64,000 nt of DNA, from assembly GCA_947172415.1 (NCBI GenBank), contig OX359192.1:5458501-5522500 (forward strand), given 5' to 3'. The position numbers and the translations under genes were made by a program. The notes beneath the pieces were generated by a model, which was given only the letters and a program-made list of their open reading frames with translations, ran no database searches and had not been told where the DNA came from. The DNA is from Chondrosia reniformis. Taxonomy: Eukaryota > Porifera > Demospongiae > Chondrillida > Chondrillidae. Positions 24,175-35,950 of the stretch are shown here, piece after piece (the stretch's first letter is position 1; each line of letters starts with the position of its first letter).

Positions 24175-27112
24175 CTAAACTTTAACATTACAGTCGAATG
24201 CTGCAAGGTACTTCCCCAATGATAACACTGCAGCTTGATATTCAGCAATATGTTAAGCATTTCCTTTATCCATATGCATAATATTCAAATTAGAACACTA
24301 AGATAATTTCAGGCCACACACCTTAAAAGCTTCATCTTATATTCTTTAACCACAATATTTTACCTGCAATCTATTATCCTCTCATGGTAAAATCCTCATC
24401 ATTGTTTGGGTATAGAAACTTACATGAGACATCTACAGGAATATCACCTTCTTCATCTGATGGCTGACTAGAAACATTCACTAAAATGGATACAATATTA
24501 TTACATCTCAAGTGATGCATAAAAAGGTAATTCTTACTTTGCTGTGAATTTGAAGTGCTTGAGTCCTGTACCCAGCTAGGAACCTGAAATAAAATATCAT
24601 AAATCTGGAAGTGAATGTGCGTGTATGTGCACATCTAAAGAATGCAAGATTATTAGTTTTGTCTGCACCTGTAATCCTTTGGTGCACATTAATTAGATAC
24701 CTCAGTAATTCTAGGTCATACACAGTAACCTTCAACTATCATTCAATATTTTACCTATATACCTCTAAATTGTAATCTATTATCCTCGCATTTGATTCCC
24801 ATCTGATATACGATAACTATTAAATAACAAAATACTGATAATTACTAATGTATGTACTTGGTAAAAATGTTCATCTTGTGAGATAGAAGATGTGGGCTCT
24901 GAATCTAAAAGAAAACAAAGTAATTTTAGTGTTATTAGCATCGCAAATTTAGTTAAAAAAATAGTAAATTGGCTTAGGAGTAGTAGATAAAGTTTAACCT
25001 ACATGTGTAGCTAGTAAATATTTACACTAAGAGAGGAGGGCACTAATTTGTAAAAGTGAATTTACATGAGATAACTGCATAGTAACGTTGGCTATGTATG
25101 AAACGATAAAAGGTACTTGTTGCAATCCTTATGATAAAAATGTTCAGCAATCAACAACATTTCTTTATACAAAGGATGAAGACATTTTGACATGTAGATC
25201 TTCACCAGTAATCCTAACCGATGAAGCACTATGGTCTTAATGTCTTAATCTTTGTGCTGTTGATTACTCAATAACATCCTCTAAGATAACAGTATCTAAT
25301 TAATATATACATATATATACCCTTATCCTGAACGTTATGGAGACATTTCAACTGATAACTTGTGCTCCTCCCATCACTGGATGAGCTTGTGTCGGATGAA
25401 ATCTTTCTTAAACCAATTGATCTTCCACTTAGTTGTGTAGGCTGGGGTGGATAGGAGGTGTTGGCAGGTGGTCTAAAGAGTTTGTCTGTACTATCACAGG
25501 AAGATGTCACAGTGTGGATTGAATCAGTCGATTGACTTGTTGTGTCTTTCTTTGACTCTGGCTGACTTGAGGATAGACCATTTTGACTTAAAGAAAGAGA
25601 ATTAGATTGGGAATTAGATTGGCTGCTGATGGAACCTGATTGGCTGCTGATGAAACCTGATTGACTGGAACCTGATTGGCTGCTGCTGGTGGTGGATTGA
25701 CTATTGGTGGTGGATTGACTATTGGTGGTGGATTGACTATTGGTGGTTGACTGACCGCTGCTACTACTCTGAGTACTTGGGTAGTAATCAGTGTCTTGAG
25801 AATGCTCTTAAATAAAGAACAAAGACAAATGGAGGCCAATGAATCTGTTTCACTCCAACCTTATGAACATACCTGGGCGTTGCTTTTTTATCTTATTATG
25901 ATGCTTCTCTTTTCTACCATCCCAGCTATCGGGAGTAGAATCCCTGGATAGCTTTGCCAATGATACATCAAATGGATATCTGTATTCTAGTTCTAATGGT
26001 TGTTCCACTATCACTTCAGAGTCATAGTCTGTCTGATTTAGTTTGGGCACCTTGGCCGGCTTTGCATCTGCATCTGATTCTGTTTCTGTACATGTTCTTG
26101 GTACAATGGCAGCCCCACCCTCTTCTGGTTTACCACCGCCATGCTAGTGTAGAAGAATCACGTCAGCTCAATAACATCCAGCACACATCCACATGTCTAC
26201 TATACTAATGTGTAGCCCAACACGATCAGGGAAATTAAATATTCAATCTGATTAAAAATCCATCATTGAACTTTCATTTTTAATTAACCTCATTAACATT
26301 ATATTACATTTATTCCTTTACCTAAGGCCACAGCAAGATAATTTCCTGTTTCTCATCCAAAGAAGTGGCTTCAAAGCCACATGGGCAGGCAGGCAAATAA
26401 CAAACACAGGAAACAATTACACAGCGTTATAAATTGATCGCACTCGCTCCCCTTGTTAACAGCTGTTGTGTGATGGATCAGGACAGACAAAATATTCATA
26501 CGAAACAACTAGGGACAAAATGTCTGCATCTTCTAAAACTTCAATTCAATGTGGAAGTAGTATGTATTGTGTTTTTGATAGCTCCATTGCCAGGAAGTGC
26601 ATGAGGGCAGATGATGAGAAACAGGAAATTAACTTGGTGTGGCCTAAGTATATATGGAGGTACCCTTGTAAACTAGCTAGGACCACCCACATGTACCTAA
26701 AGTAAGATTGATTTATCTGTTGTAGTATTTAATTACCACTACCCCACATACTGGTGCTGGTAGCGCTGCTCTGCTGGGTACTCTGTAAACATGGTCGCTA
26801 ATCGTCTCACTTTCACTTCCAGGGACATGAATATCTCTGATGTCAACATTCCTTGCTTGGCAAGGCTACATTAAAATTACATGCATAAGGTAAACATGCA
26901 GGCATAACCAACAGATATCACATTACTTGTTCTATGTAGGATGTAATTGCTGTAATGCGAATAGCAGGATCGTTCTCATCGACACAGGGTGCGGGTCTAC
27001 GCACTAACGATATAGATTCCTCAAGTGAAGACTCCAGATCAGGACTTGAACTCGAACTGGAGCTCGATTGGGCCCCATCAGAGTCAATGGTTTTATTCAT
27101 TCTTCTAGACAT
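24175..27112 (-). CDS. Ser/Gln-rich low-complexity protein, 8 exons, unknown function
   Basis: Exons: 26927..27112, 26752..26865, 25873..26143, 25321..25806, 24858..24904, 24538..24583, 24424..24480, 24175..24227, phases consistent, 419 aa. The N-terminus has a run of Ser followed by PDLESSLEESISLVRRP. A conserved-looking stretch PLELEYRYPFDVSLAKLSRD precedes a basic patch (KEKHHNKIKKQRP). Exon 4 has STTNSQ repeats and SNQSGS-like Ser/Gln repeats. No folded domain is recognised, and many Ser-Pro and acidic Ser sites suggest a regulated disordered protein. The last exon is short and least certain. The start faces the MFS gene head-to-head with 226 bp between start codons. Confidence 0.65.
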
Positions 27113-27338
27113 TTGCTACGTAGGAGAGAGAAAGATTTGAGAAAAGTACTCGGATTCCTAGTTTCAATATACATGCAATTGAGGTCACTGATGAAACAGT
27201 TAAATGCCATATGTCTTACCAGCTGCGTACGCGGATTATTGAACAGATGCGTAAAAAGAATTGTATAAAAAACTTAATCTAAGACTGTCATCACAGACTA
27301 GCATTTCACATTCACAGATACGCCGCAAATTTTATCAC
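27113..27338. promoter_or_regulatory. Bidirectional promoter region
   Basis: Only 226 bp separate the start codons of the Ser/Gln-rich gene (minus) and the transporter (plus). A CATTCACAG near 27309-27317 may be an acceptor ending a 5'UTR intron of the transporter. Confidence 0.5.
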
Positions 27339-30300
27339 ATGACAAAGATGGACGGCTTGAGTGATCGTGTCACCCTCACAGATGTACAGTTTCTCAATTC
27401 TGGTAAAGAACCAGATTTTGATATCACCGTTAGTTATGAAAGGAATGGAGATAATGTTTTTACTTCTTTCACAGTGAAGAATGCTGCCACAGAAGCCGGC
27501 AAGGATCAAAGCGATGAACATACGAATGATGACGCTAAAGAAACCACACCCATAGCTCCTAAACCTTTTAAAGGAAAACTGAGTTATCTAAAACTACCTT
27601 TCTTTAGTTACGGAAGAGTTAGCTGTTTTTCTCTGATCCTGTTGAGTTTGCTGCTTTTTATTTACGTCTTAAATCAGGCAGATCGTCTGGTTCTTCCTGT
27701 AGTCATTCCAGCTGGCTTGCGCTGTAACGTGCAGACCAACAGAACGTGTCTTCCTAAAACTATTTCCAACCATGCAAACCAATCTGTACGGCGTGACGAG
27801 GCGACACTTCAACGACAAGGTGCCGCATTTGTTGCTAATGTAACGCCAACCACAAGTGGAGAAGATTGCATTCCGTTCAGTGATACTGACCAGGGATTGT
27901 TAACTGGCCCAGCATTTACGGTGATATACGTAATTGCTGGCTTACCATTTGCAAGGTTGGCAGATTTGACTTCCAGACCGCTTGTACTAATCTTAGGTTT
28001 GACATTCTGGTCTGCCATGGTTCTAGCCACTGGATTTGTGGCTACATTTTGGGAGCTGCTTCTGCTGCGAATATTTTTGGGTGTTGGTGAGGTAAGTTAC
28101 AATGAACCAATCATATTTGTAGTGTTCTAAGGTATTAATGTACGAACATACCTAGTTAATCACCATTTCCTTATTATTTTTTACTTATAATTTGTAATGT
28201 AATGTGTCACTTCAGATTATTATTATTATTTTAATGTACATACCAGATTACTGGTAGAATTATTGGCCGGACAGTCTATTATGTTAATAATCATTGCTTT
28301 GTGATGAATGAAATATTTGATGAATTTGCTTACATTTATAGACTATTCACAATGTAATTGTAATCTAGGCATAGTTAATTAATATTTTTGTCCATTTTTG
28401 GTTTGTATTAGTTTGAAGTTCTCTGTTGTTAAATGGTCAGTTTGTTGATTTTGATTCACATTTATGTACAATGCTTCTACCAGAACTGCGAGTTTCATAT
28501 TATTATAATCACAATGTACTGTAAAATGATATTAATGAAATGCAAAATTATATATTTATATTTGTATTTCATTCTGCAGGCAACCTGTAATCCAGTAGCC
28601 TATTCACTGATAGCTGATTTCTTTCCTCCGAAGCACAGAGCTGTAGCACTCTCCATCTATCACTTTGGGGTATACTTAGGTGGGGGAATAGGTTATATCT
28701 GTGGAGCCCTAAATCATTACTTAAGCTGGCGTTGGACGTACCACATCCTGGGTATAATAGGCTTAGCAACTGTTCCGTTTTCCCTTATAACTGCTTGGGA
28801 GCCCAAATCGGTCAAGGCCAGCAGGAAGAGGAGAAAAGAGGAAAAGAAGAAAAATTCTACTTTGCGTGTTAGTTGTTAAACATATAATGTACTTTGGATG
28901 CAAACCCCATAACTGGTATCTCTAACTATGTCGAACCCATCTTTGAAAGGGTTCATCTTTCAATCTCTTTGAGCATCTCAAGATGCAGTTTTTGGTTTAA
29001 ACTTCTTGTCGTTGAGTGTCTTGAAATGTTCAAAAGAGATCATAGGATGAACCTTTTCAAAGACCATTGATATCTCCTTTGATCTTCAATCTGTAGGAGG
29101 TCTGTAAGTTCATGTTTAAGCCTTCCTATGTGGCCTCTACTTACTGGATGCTGATCTTTGCCGGCTCTGTCAGGAACATAGCTGGGTATGCCCTTGGTGC
29201 CTGGCTTCCTACATTCTTTGTGGTGGAGTACTGCGTTAGCTCAGATGACTATGGGATCAAAGTTGGTCTAGTGGTACTGTTTGGGGGAGGTCTTGGGTCA
29301 TTCTTGGGCGGCTTTTTATCAGATAGGTGAGAACCATAGTGCTGTAATTTAACAGATATTTCGACACTATATTTAGTACATGCATAACTTTAGATTGGCA
29401 AAATGGTTTCCACACAGCAAAGCTTTTGTAATATCAGTCAGTCAGGTTAGTATAGATATGGGAATGAATGTAGTTTTGGTTGCTTCTGCAGCATTTAGGC
29501 ATATATATGTGTGATGATGATGTACGTACATACATATGTATATAGATGTGTACTTATATGTTGAGTTAGGTTAGGTATTCTTATTTAGTCTGGCCCAAGT
29601 CGTCCAGTGGAGAAGAAGAAGAGCAAAGAAAAATCTTGTATCCCCATCCAATGCTCTCACTAGGTTTAGTTCCCTATAGGTATAATTATAATGCTATATA
29701 CTGTATTGTCATGCTTTATATAACATACATGCAAGTAATCTAAGTATTTAATGTAATGTACTTAATGGATGAGCCCATAGAAGAATCTAGGTTTAATTAA
29801 GTATTGAATTAAGGAGTTTTAAAAAATCATTAGGTCTATATATGTATTTGTATGTGTGTGATGCTTCATATGACAGACATATATGTACTAGTTATACTAT
29901 ACATTATACAATATAAGGTTTATAACACCCCAGATATCACCCGGTTGCCCTGGTAACGTGATATATATACATATACATGGTGCCATTCAATGTTTACACG
30001 TACGTATGTACATATATGTATACCAACATGCAAACATGCATGTATTGTTATGAGTATATGTATATTTGTATCCTATATTATATGTACATATGTAAATTGG
30101 TTAGCTGTTAGCAGCACCTGCCATTTGTGGTGTTCTGTTGGCTCCTAATGTTGAGATGGCATATGGAATGCTGTTTCTTGCCTACCTGACAGCTGAAACC
30201 TGGCTGGGACCAGCAGCAGCTGTTGTGCAGGTGTGTGTAAACTCATGTCTCTTACAGGGTCTCATTATACCTCTATTGACTGAACAGGAGTACTTATGTG

Positions 30301-31848
30301 TCTTGAATGTACATTTTACATATTTACCAGTCAGGTATAATTTTCAGTTCCTAAGCTATACAGTCTTGCTTTAAGTGATATCTGGTTCATAATATTGTCT
30401 TTGTTGTGACTTTGATAATAGGATATCACACCACCTCTCATGAGAGCACAGGCATCAGCTTTATATATTGGAATCATTACTATAGTGGCAAGCATTGGAC
30501 CCCTTTTGGTTAGTTACTGTAACTAAGTAACTTGTCACTGTTCACCTCATTTAAATGTAGTTCCTCTAAAACTTTGGAATTACATAATCTTATCTTCCAT
30601 CCCGGAGATCATTGTATTAGTAGAGAATGGACACATCTGATCATCATTCTGAAGTTTTCAGAAAATAAAATGATGTATTGTAAAAGAAAGTATCTGCAAG
30701 ATCATAGGGTCTCAAATATAAGTATAAATGAGTCCTGGCATGCTACCATAAAATATTAATGTATATAACTTATAATTAGAAGGGAATCATCCATGAGGTA
30801 GATTTTCTAGCAAAAAATATGATTTTGGAGGAGAAAATGGGTATCTTGCTAGCATCTTGAAGAATTTTCTAGTGACAGATCTTTGAGGATTACTGCAGGT
30901 ATCTTGAATGAACCTACGTTAAGGATCTCAGAAAGAGTTTAGCCAAAAATGGGTATACAGCGAGGGTAGATGCTTCAGATGGTAATAGCATACCCCATTT
31001 GCCCTTGGGCTAGGGTTGGAGGAGCACTTTTGTAAAATAGCTTTGATGTCACGAGGTCTACCAGGGTTCAGGTTGAATTGTTAGTGTGATCTACTGGCAT
31101 AGCATTGGATATTGGTTAAAAGTCAGATTAGGAGCTATAGGTATTATAGGTGGCAAAGAAGAAACTAAAACAGGTTTTTTCTTAGTGTCTATACAGTCCC
31201 AATTAACTGTGTTCCTATAGCTTGGCAGAAAGGCAGGATTTGCGCGAGGGATTACAGTCCACCATTTTTCAGGATTCATTTTTCTTCCTTCTGCTCTGCT
31301 GTATAATACATAAAGTGACATTGATGAAATTACTATACATGTACTCTATAACCATGATTTTGTTGTACGTATATACCAATAATGGTGTGCGTAAATGCAG
31401 TGATATCTAGCCGGTAGACTTAGTATTATGTGTGTATTCAGAGTACTTTCCTCCACTGACCACACCTACCTACCTGATCATGAAATGATATTTAGTTGAA
31501 GTAACCTAATGCAAAGTGGTTGAGAGCAAATTCTGACATTATTCATTTTTCTTCTTTATACATGATGTGATATTAAGCAACACATATGTATGTATAATAC
31601 CATTACAGGTAACTCCAGTCTTTGATAGTGGCCCTGGCTATGAAGAATATACTGGAAGTGGAGTCAAATTTGGTCTTCTCTTTGTAGTACCTACTACATA
31701 TTTTGTGTCGTCCATTTTGTTTGCTCTCCTTGGTGTTCTCATTTGGTTTGGTTATAAAAATCACAAGCTGCAGCAGATGTATGCTGAGTTCAAGGATGAA
31801 CAAGATGAAGATACCACAGGACCAGAGCCTTTAGCCAACCATAAGTAA
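27339..31848 (+). CDS. Major facilitator superfamily transporter, Spinster-like, 7 exons
   Basis: Exons: 27339..28091, 28580..28867, 29097..29326, 29394..29445, 30105..30230, 30422..30508, 31609..31848, giving 591 aa. A cytosolic N-terminus of about 100 residues leads into TM1 (LILLSLLLFIYVLNQADR). The MFS loop 2-3 signature region is seen as PFARLADLTSRP and TM4-5 as CNPVAYSLIADFFPPKHRA, then FGVYLGGGIGY. The charged cytosolic loop KRRKEEKKK separates the two halves. The second half has GGGLGSFLGGFLSDR. The extracellular loop after TM1 is long, Cys-containing and N-glycosylatable. Layout and motifs fit the Spinster/SPNS branch (lysosomal or plasma-membrane lipid or organic-anion carriers); the substrate is unknown. 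The start is the first ATG of the frame. Confidence 0.85.
29590..29690 (+). repeat. Dispersed repeat family (GAGAAGAAG / TTTAGTTCCCTATAGG type)
   Basis: The sequence runs from a CCAGTGGAGAAGAAG-like word through CTTGTATCCCCATCCAA to GGTTTAGTTCCCTATAGG. Related copies lie at about 37525-37615, 43028-43115, 49070-49190, 49735-49905 and 60885-61010. Confidence 0.75.
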
Positions 31849-32778
31849 ACTTAAAAACTTTATTTTAACTAAATTTTTTATATTTTTGTAATTGTAAGAA
31901 AAGATACCTACTGTATATGTACATATTATATATGATATTATGTTTATTTTTGCATGTATTATAAATGTAGAATTTATTTTAATTATCAATATAGGTGGCA
32001 ATATAGCGAGGGTTTGAACTGTGCTCACGGCTAGTGTGAACTTTCAGCCAACCCTACAACAGCTAACAATCGATGTGACCATTTTACTAGAAGGCATGGC
32101 ACATAGTCCCTTTTTCTGGATATATCTTTGCTAATACTTTTGAGGCCCCTAGTTTGTAATTAGAGTATTTACCAAACTTGCTTTACTTCTATCAACTCAA
32201 TGGGATTGAATATGACATCTATTAAAGTCGTTTTCCTGCTTCTCTAATATACTGGTTTCAGGACATGCACCGGCCATCCCATTTTCCTGGTCGAAAAGCT
32301 ATATAAGCATCATAATAGATACATATAAAACTTCATCTGCCCCATAAACGGATTCGGACCAATTATGTATGTAGGTGATCTGTAAGGAATATAGCTGATG
32401 ATGGGATCAGTGTTTAATTTATTCGATCAGCTGACAAAGTAACCACTTAGGGGATACATACGTACATATAGTGTTTACAATCAGTTACGAGCCTTCTCAA
32501 TTCCCACAAGAACAGTCTTTTAGTCGGTTAACACTTGGGCATGATTTATTATATACAGATATTTCATTCACTTTAAACTTAATATTGAAGTGCACAAATG
32601 GCACTGCATATTTTGTTTCAAGCAGATGGGTACCTATATATATATACAATTTATACAATACAATTTTAGATGAATTACAAGAACTATATATAAAGTACAC
32701 TCGCGTGAAAAAAGACAGAAGAAATTTGTAAAATTGTTGACAATTAATTAACATTAATTTTGAGTTCCCTAAGAGTTT
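31849..32778. other. Convergent intergenic region
   Basis: 930 bp between the 3' ends of the transporter (plus) and the TRIM-NHL gene (minus). AT-rich with several possible poly(A) signals; no coding feature seen. Confidence 0.5.
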
Positions 32779-34962
32779 TCAAACTGCTACTATTCTATGG
32801 TTATTACTATCTGCTATGTAAATAGCTCCATCTTGAATATCAACTGCTACACCATAGGGCTTATCCAATTTAATATTGGCAACTTCATGGACACACTGTC
32901 CATCTGGTGTGAAGATGTTGAGCTTTTTAGCATCACGTGAGGCTACCACTATATGGTTGTCATTTGTGACTGCTATACCTCGTGGACACTTTACGATGCC
33001 ATTACCAAACTGCCTAATAAACTGACCATTTTGCTCAAACACTTGAATGCGATTATTTCCTCCATCTGTGACATACACCAAATTATCAGGTGTTATGAGT
33101 ATGTAAGTTGGGCAATTAAACTCTCCTTTAGCTCTACCCTCGTGACCAAACTTGTACAGGAACATACCTTCTTCTGTAAACACAGAAACACAATGACCTC
33201 TAATCTCTACCACAAATATATGTCCCTCCTTGTTAACTGCCAAACCACATGGTCCATCAAGTAGACCCCGATTTTTTCCACCAACCTCCCTTATAAATTC
33301 ACCATCTGCTGTACAGATACTGATGTGGGAACTGGCAACGTCACTAACTATTACATTCCCTGTTCTACCTAGTGCTATTCCACACATTTGGTCACCATTC
33401 TTGAATTTGAGGCTTCTTAAAACTTGACCTTGTGTGTTAAAAATAGTCCCATATCCATGGAAACCTGAACAGTATAGCAATCTATCCGGGCCTACCACAA
33501 TACCCAAATACTTACAATCAAATGGATGCTTGAATTCCTGCTTGACTGCAGTAATTTCATTAGGACCAGCTACCTTCACCTCTACTGGACTGCCTGCTAC
33601 ATCATGTCCTCCAATAGTCACACTCAGATAACACTTCTCTGAAGGAACACTTGCAAACTGCACCTCATATGTGCCATCTCTCATGTCTGCTACTTCACCA
33701 AACACAGGAACACCTGCTGTCAGAGGACGAAGAACAGCCAACACTTTCTCTCCTCCTCTGAATTGGTTGCCTCTTTTATCTCTTGTCATCACCTTAAAGT
33801 GCAAAGGCTTAAAGTGTAAAGGGGGTTTTCTTATCCAAGGTCTGATTCTGCATGTAATGACATTGTCCTTCACTTCGACTCCTTCCATAGTGCAGTTTGG
33901 TGGATAGGGACTGTGATGGATGATTCCAAGTGATGATACTACACACTGTTCCACTTCTCGTCTACAGTTCATGAAACCAACTACAGGCTGGATGGAAGGT
34001 CTTGGCATTGAGATACTGCTGCTGAGAGATGACATGCGACTGACAATCATCTTTGTCACTGATAACTGCTCTTCTGTTGTTCCATTCAAACTCATCTCTT
34101 CTGATAGGCAACAGAATGCATCAAGCTTCTTCTGACTGACCTTCAATTCTCTCTCGCGTCTCTCAAGTTCCCTTCTTCCTTTTTCTTCTACTTCCCTAAT
34201 TTCAGCAGCAAGACCATCACAGCGGGCTGTCACCAGGGCAACAAGATGCTCCTTTGTTCCAGCAATCTCTTCTAACGCATTCTCAGACTGCTGTTGGAGA
34301 CTAGCTTTGTTCTTCTGCACTTCTTGGAGAGCAGAGTTGATTGCCTTCCTTTGAGTCCTCACAGATGAAAGACACTGCGTAAGAGTGGTCTTGTTCAACT
34401 CTCCAAGCTCATGGTTGATGAGAGACACTTTGTGGGAAAGATGAGGCTGGATTGATTTACAAATGTGACAAATCAATTCTTCACAAGTGTGACAGTAAAA
34501 CTTGCAATTCGTATTGTGTTTCAAGCATTTGAATAGATCTTTTTTCATGCCGTCTTGTTCAAGCTTTCCTTGTAACGGCTTCATTTCATGTTTCTTTAAA
34601 AAATTACGCGTTTTATGAAGATCAGCGCATTGCTGGCAAATAAACGCATCGCAATTGGAGCAGAATCTTACGGCCAATCTCTTTTCTTCGTGTTCCTCCT
34701 GACAGATGACACTTTCATTTTTGTACTGGTAATTAATAGCCTTCCTCAGAGCGAACGGATGGTTAGGAAGATCCTTTGGAGACAGGTAGAACACTTCCTC
34801 GCAAATCCGGCAGGAAATTCTACGATGGAGAATCCTCTCGCAACATTCTACTTTTTCGCACAAAGCTAATGAGTGGAGACACGGTAGACATTTTAACTCT
34901 TCTACTTTCTCTCCGCAACTGACACAAGAGAGACTAATCTCATCGGACTGTAGCTCCGCCAT
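32779..34962 (-). CDS. TRIM-NHL family protein (TRIM2/3/71-like), intronless
   Basis: A single exon encodes 727 aa. In order: a RING-like Cys-rich region (about 13-56, with CVSCGEK and CRICEE); two B-boxes (about 87-130 with FCSNCDAFICQQCADLH, and about 143-185 with FYCHTCEELICHIC); a coiled coil (about 190-300, rich in E/K/R); a filamin/ABP280-type Ig repeat (about 340-460, with DGTYEVQF and GSPVEVKV); and about six NHL repeats to the C-terminus (HGYGTIFNTQGQ, GLAVNKEGHIFVV, YVTDGGNNRIQVF, AIYIADSNNHRI). Such proteins are E3 ligases or RNA-binding regulators. The RING spacing looks irregular, so ligase activity is uncertain. Lack of introns is unusual next to its neighbours and suggests a retroposed, expanded sponge TRIM family. 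The ATG lies in an AAATGGCGG word. Confidence 0.92.
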   Translation of the reverse strand: MAELQSDEISLSCVSCGEKVEELKCLPCLHSLALCEKVECCERILHRRISCRICEEVFYLSPKDLPNHPFALRKAINYQYKNESVICQEEHEEKRLAVRFCSNCDAFICQQCADLHKTRNFLKKHEMKPLQGKLEQDGMKKDLFKCLKHNTNCKFYCHTCEELICHICKSIQPHLSHKVSLINHELGELNKTTLTQCLSSVRTQRKAINSALQEVQKNKASLQQQSENALEEIAGTKEHLVALVTARCDGLAAEIREVEEKGRRELERRERELKVSQKKLDAFCCLSEEMSLNGTTEEQLSVTKMIVSRMSSLSSSISMPRPSIQPVVGFMNCRREVEQCVVSSLGIIHHSPYPPNCTMEGVEVKDNVITCRIRPWIRKPPLHFKPLHFKVMTRDKRGNQFRGGEKVLAVLRPLTAGVPVFGEVADMRDGTYEVQFASVPSEKCYLSVTIGGHDVAGSPVEVKVAGPNEITAVKQEFKHPFDCKYLGIVVGPDRLLYCSGFHGYGTIFNTQGQVLRSLKFKNGDQMCGIALGRTGNVIVSDVASSHISICTADGEFIREVGGKNRGLLDGPCGLAVNKEGHIFVVEIRGHCVSVFTEEGMFLYKFGHEGRAKGEFNCPTYILITPDNLVYVTDGGNNRIQVFEQNGQFIRQFGNGIVKCPRGIAVTNDNHIVVASRDAKKLNIFTPDGQCVHEVANIKLDKPYGVAVDIQDGAIYIADSNNHRIVAV

Positions 34963-34984
34963 TTGCAGATTGCAGATCGATGTC

Positions 34985-35760
34985 TATATTAGGATTTTTT
35001 TGGCCCCTATTGTTTTCAGAAATTAAGTTAACGCATGGCTTCCTTGTTTATAATATATCTGTTACCAAAATGGCGGACACTCGGCTGGCTTTCGTTTTCT
35101 AGCTAACGTTTTCTACGAGATATGCATGGATATGGACGGCAGTTAAGCAACGACCGGTGTCACAGGATATTTTATCCCCCGTGTATTTTATCCGCCCGGA
35201 TAGTATAAACTATCCGGGCGGATAAACGAAACTAGGAAATTTTATCCTACCCTAGGATAATTTATCCTATACTCTACAATTTAAGCGTATCATCATGAAA
35301 TCCTTTAGATACATAAGAAGCAACCTTGGGCTGAAAAGGGGATACAATTTTAGGATTTTCAGCCATCCTCACGGCTAACGATAAGAGAGCATTGAGACAG
35401 CAGGCCGAGAAATTTGATGAACGTGTAACGGTGTTCTATTTTGAAAAACCGTGAAGAATGACACAGGAGAGGTGGTGATGCAGCGAGTGATCACAAGCTT
35501 ATTATTATTAATTAACATTCATGTATATAAATGATTAGGATAAATTATCCTAGTATATTTCATCCCCCAGATAAAATATCCTAGGATATACTATCCTAGA
35601 GTAGGGTATACTATCCTAGAGTAGGAAAATTTATCCGGGGAGATAAAATTTACTGTGACACCTGTCAACTGGAAATCTAAGAACCAGCAAGTATACACAG
35701 TTCGAGTTTGCATGGAGCTAGGCGCCCCATGGCCACGAGTTTTTTGAACTCTAACTACTT
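34985..35760 (-). repeat. Dispersed repeat copy B, interrupted by a TIR element
   Basis: On the minus strand this matches 13170-13525: the GGCGCC...CATGCAAACTC segment near 35700-35755, then TGGTTCTTAGAT, an interruption (35156-35662), then GGTCGTTGCTTAACTGCC, CATATCTCGTAGAAA and GTGTCCGCCATTTTGG. The CCAAAATGGCGG word near 35067 lies about 105 bp from the TRIM start codon. Confidence 0.7.
35156..35662. mobile_element. 507-bp TIR element (MITE-like)
   Basis: Ends are inverted: GGTGTCACAGGATATTTTAT on the left and the complement of GGTGTCACAGTAAATTTTAT on the right. Sub-terminal palindromes such as CCGCCCGGATAG/CTATCCGGGCGG and repeated TATCCTAG words are present. It interrupts dispersed repeat copy B. 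The interior has only short reading frames and no recognisable transposase. Confidence 0.8.
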
Positions 35761-35950
35761 GTTATTCTTACTTTTGGCGGCGACTCTGGCTGAAGTGAGG
35801 GCTCTATTCGTTAAGCTCTCCATGATGGTTGTAAGGTTAATCGAAAATTCTGTCCATTGTGTATTTCATTATATAATAACATAATTCAATTTTATAGAAA
35901 GGGCTTTCAAAAAGTTTAGAATACAGGGTCCATCTTCAAAAGTGTAACTC

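Larger units (their letters stand above)
34963..35950. other. Intergenic region made mostly of repeats
   Basis: About 1 kb upstream of the TRIM-NHL start and downstream of the Mint stop. It consists largely of dispersed repeat copy B with a nested 507-bp TIR element, so the TRIM promoter must overlap repeat-derived DNA. Confidence 0.6.
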
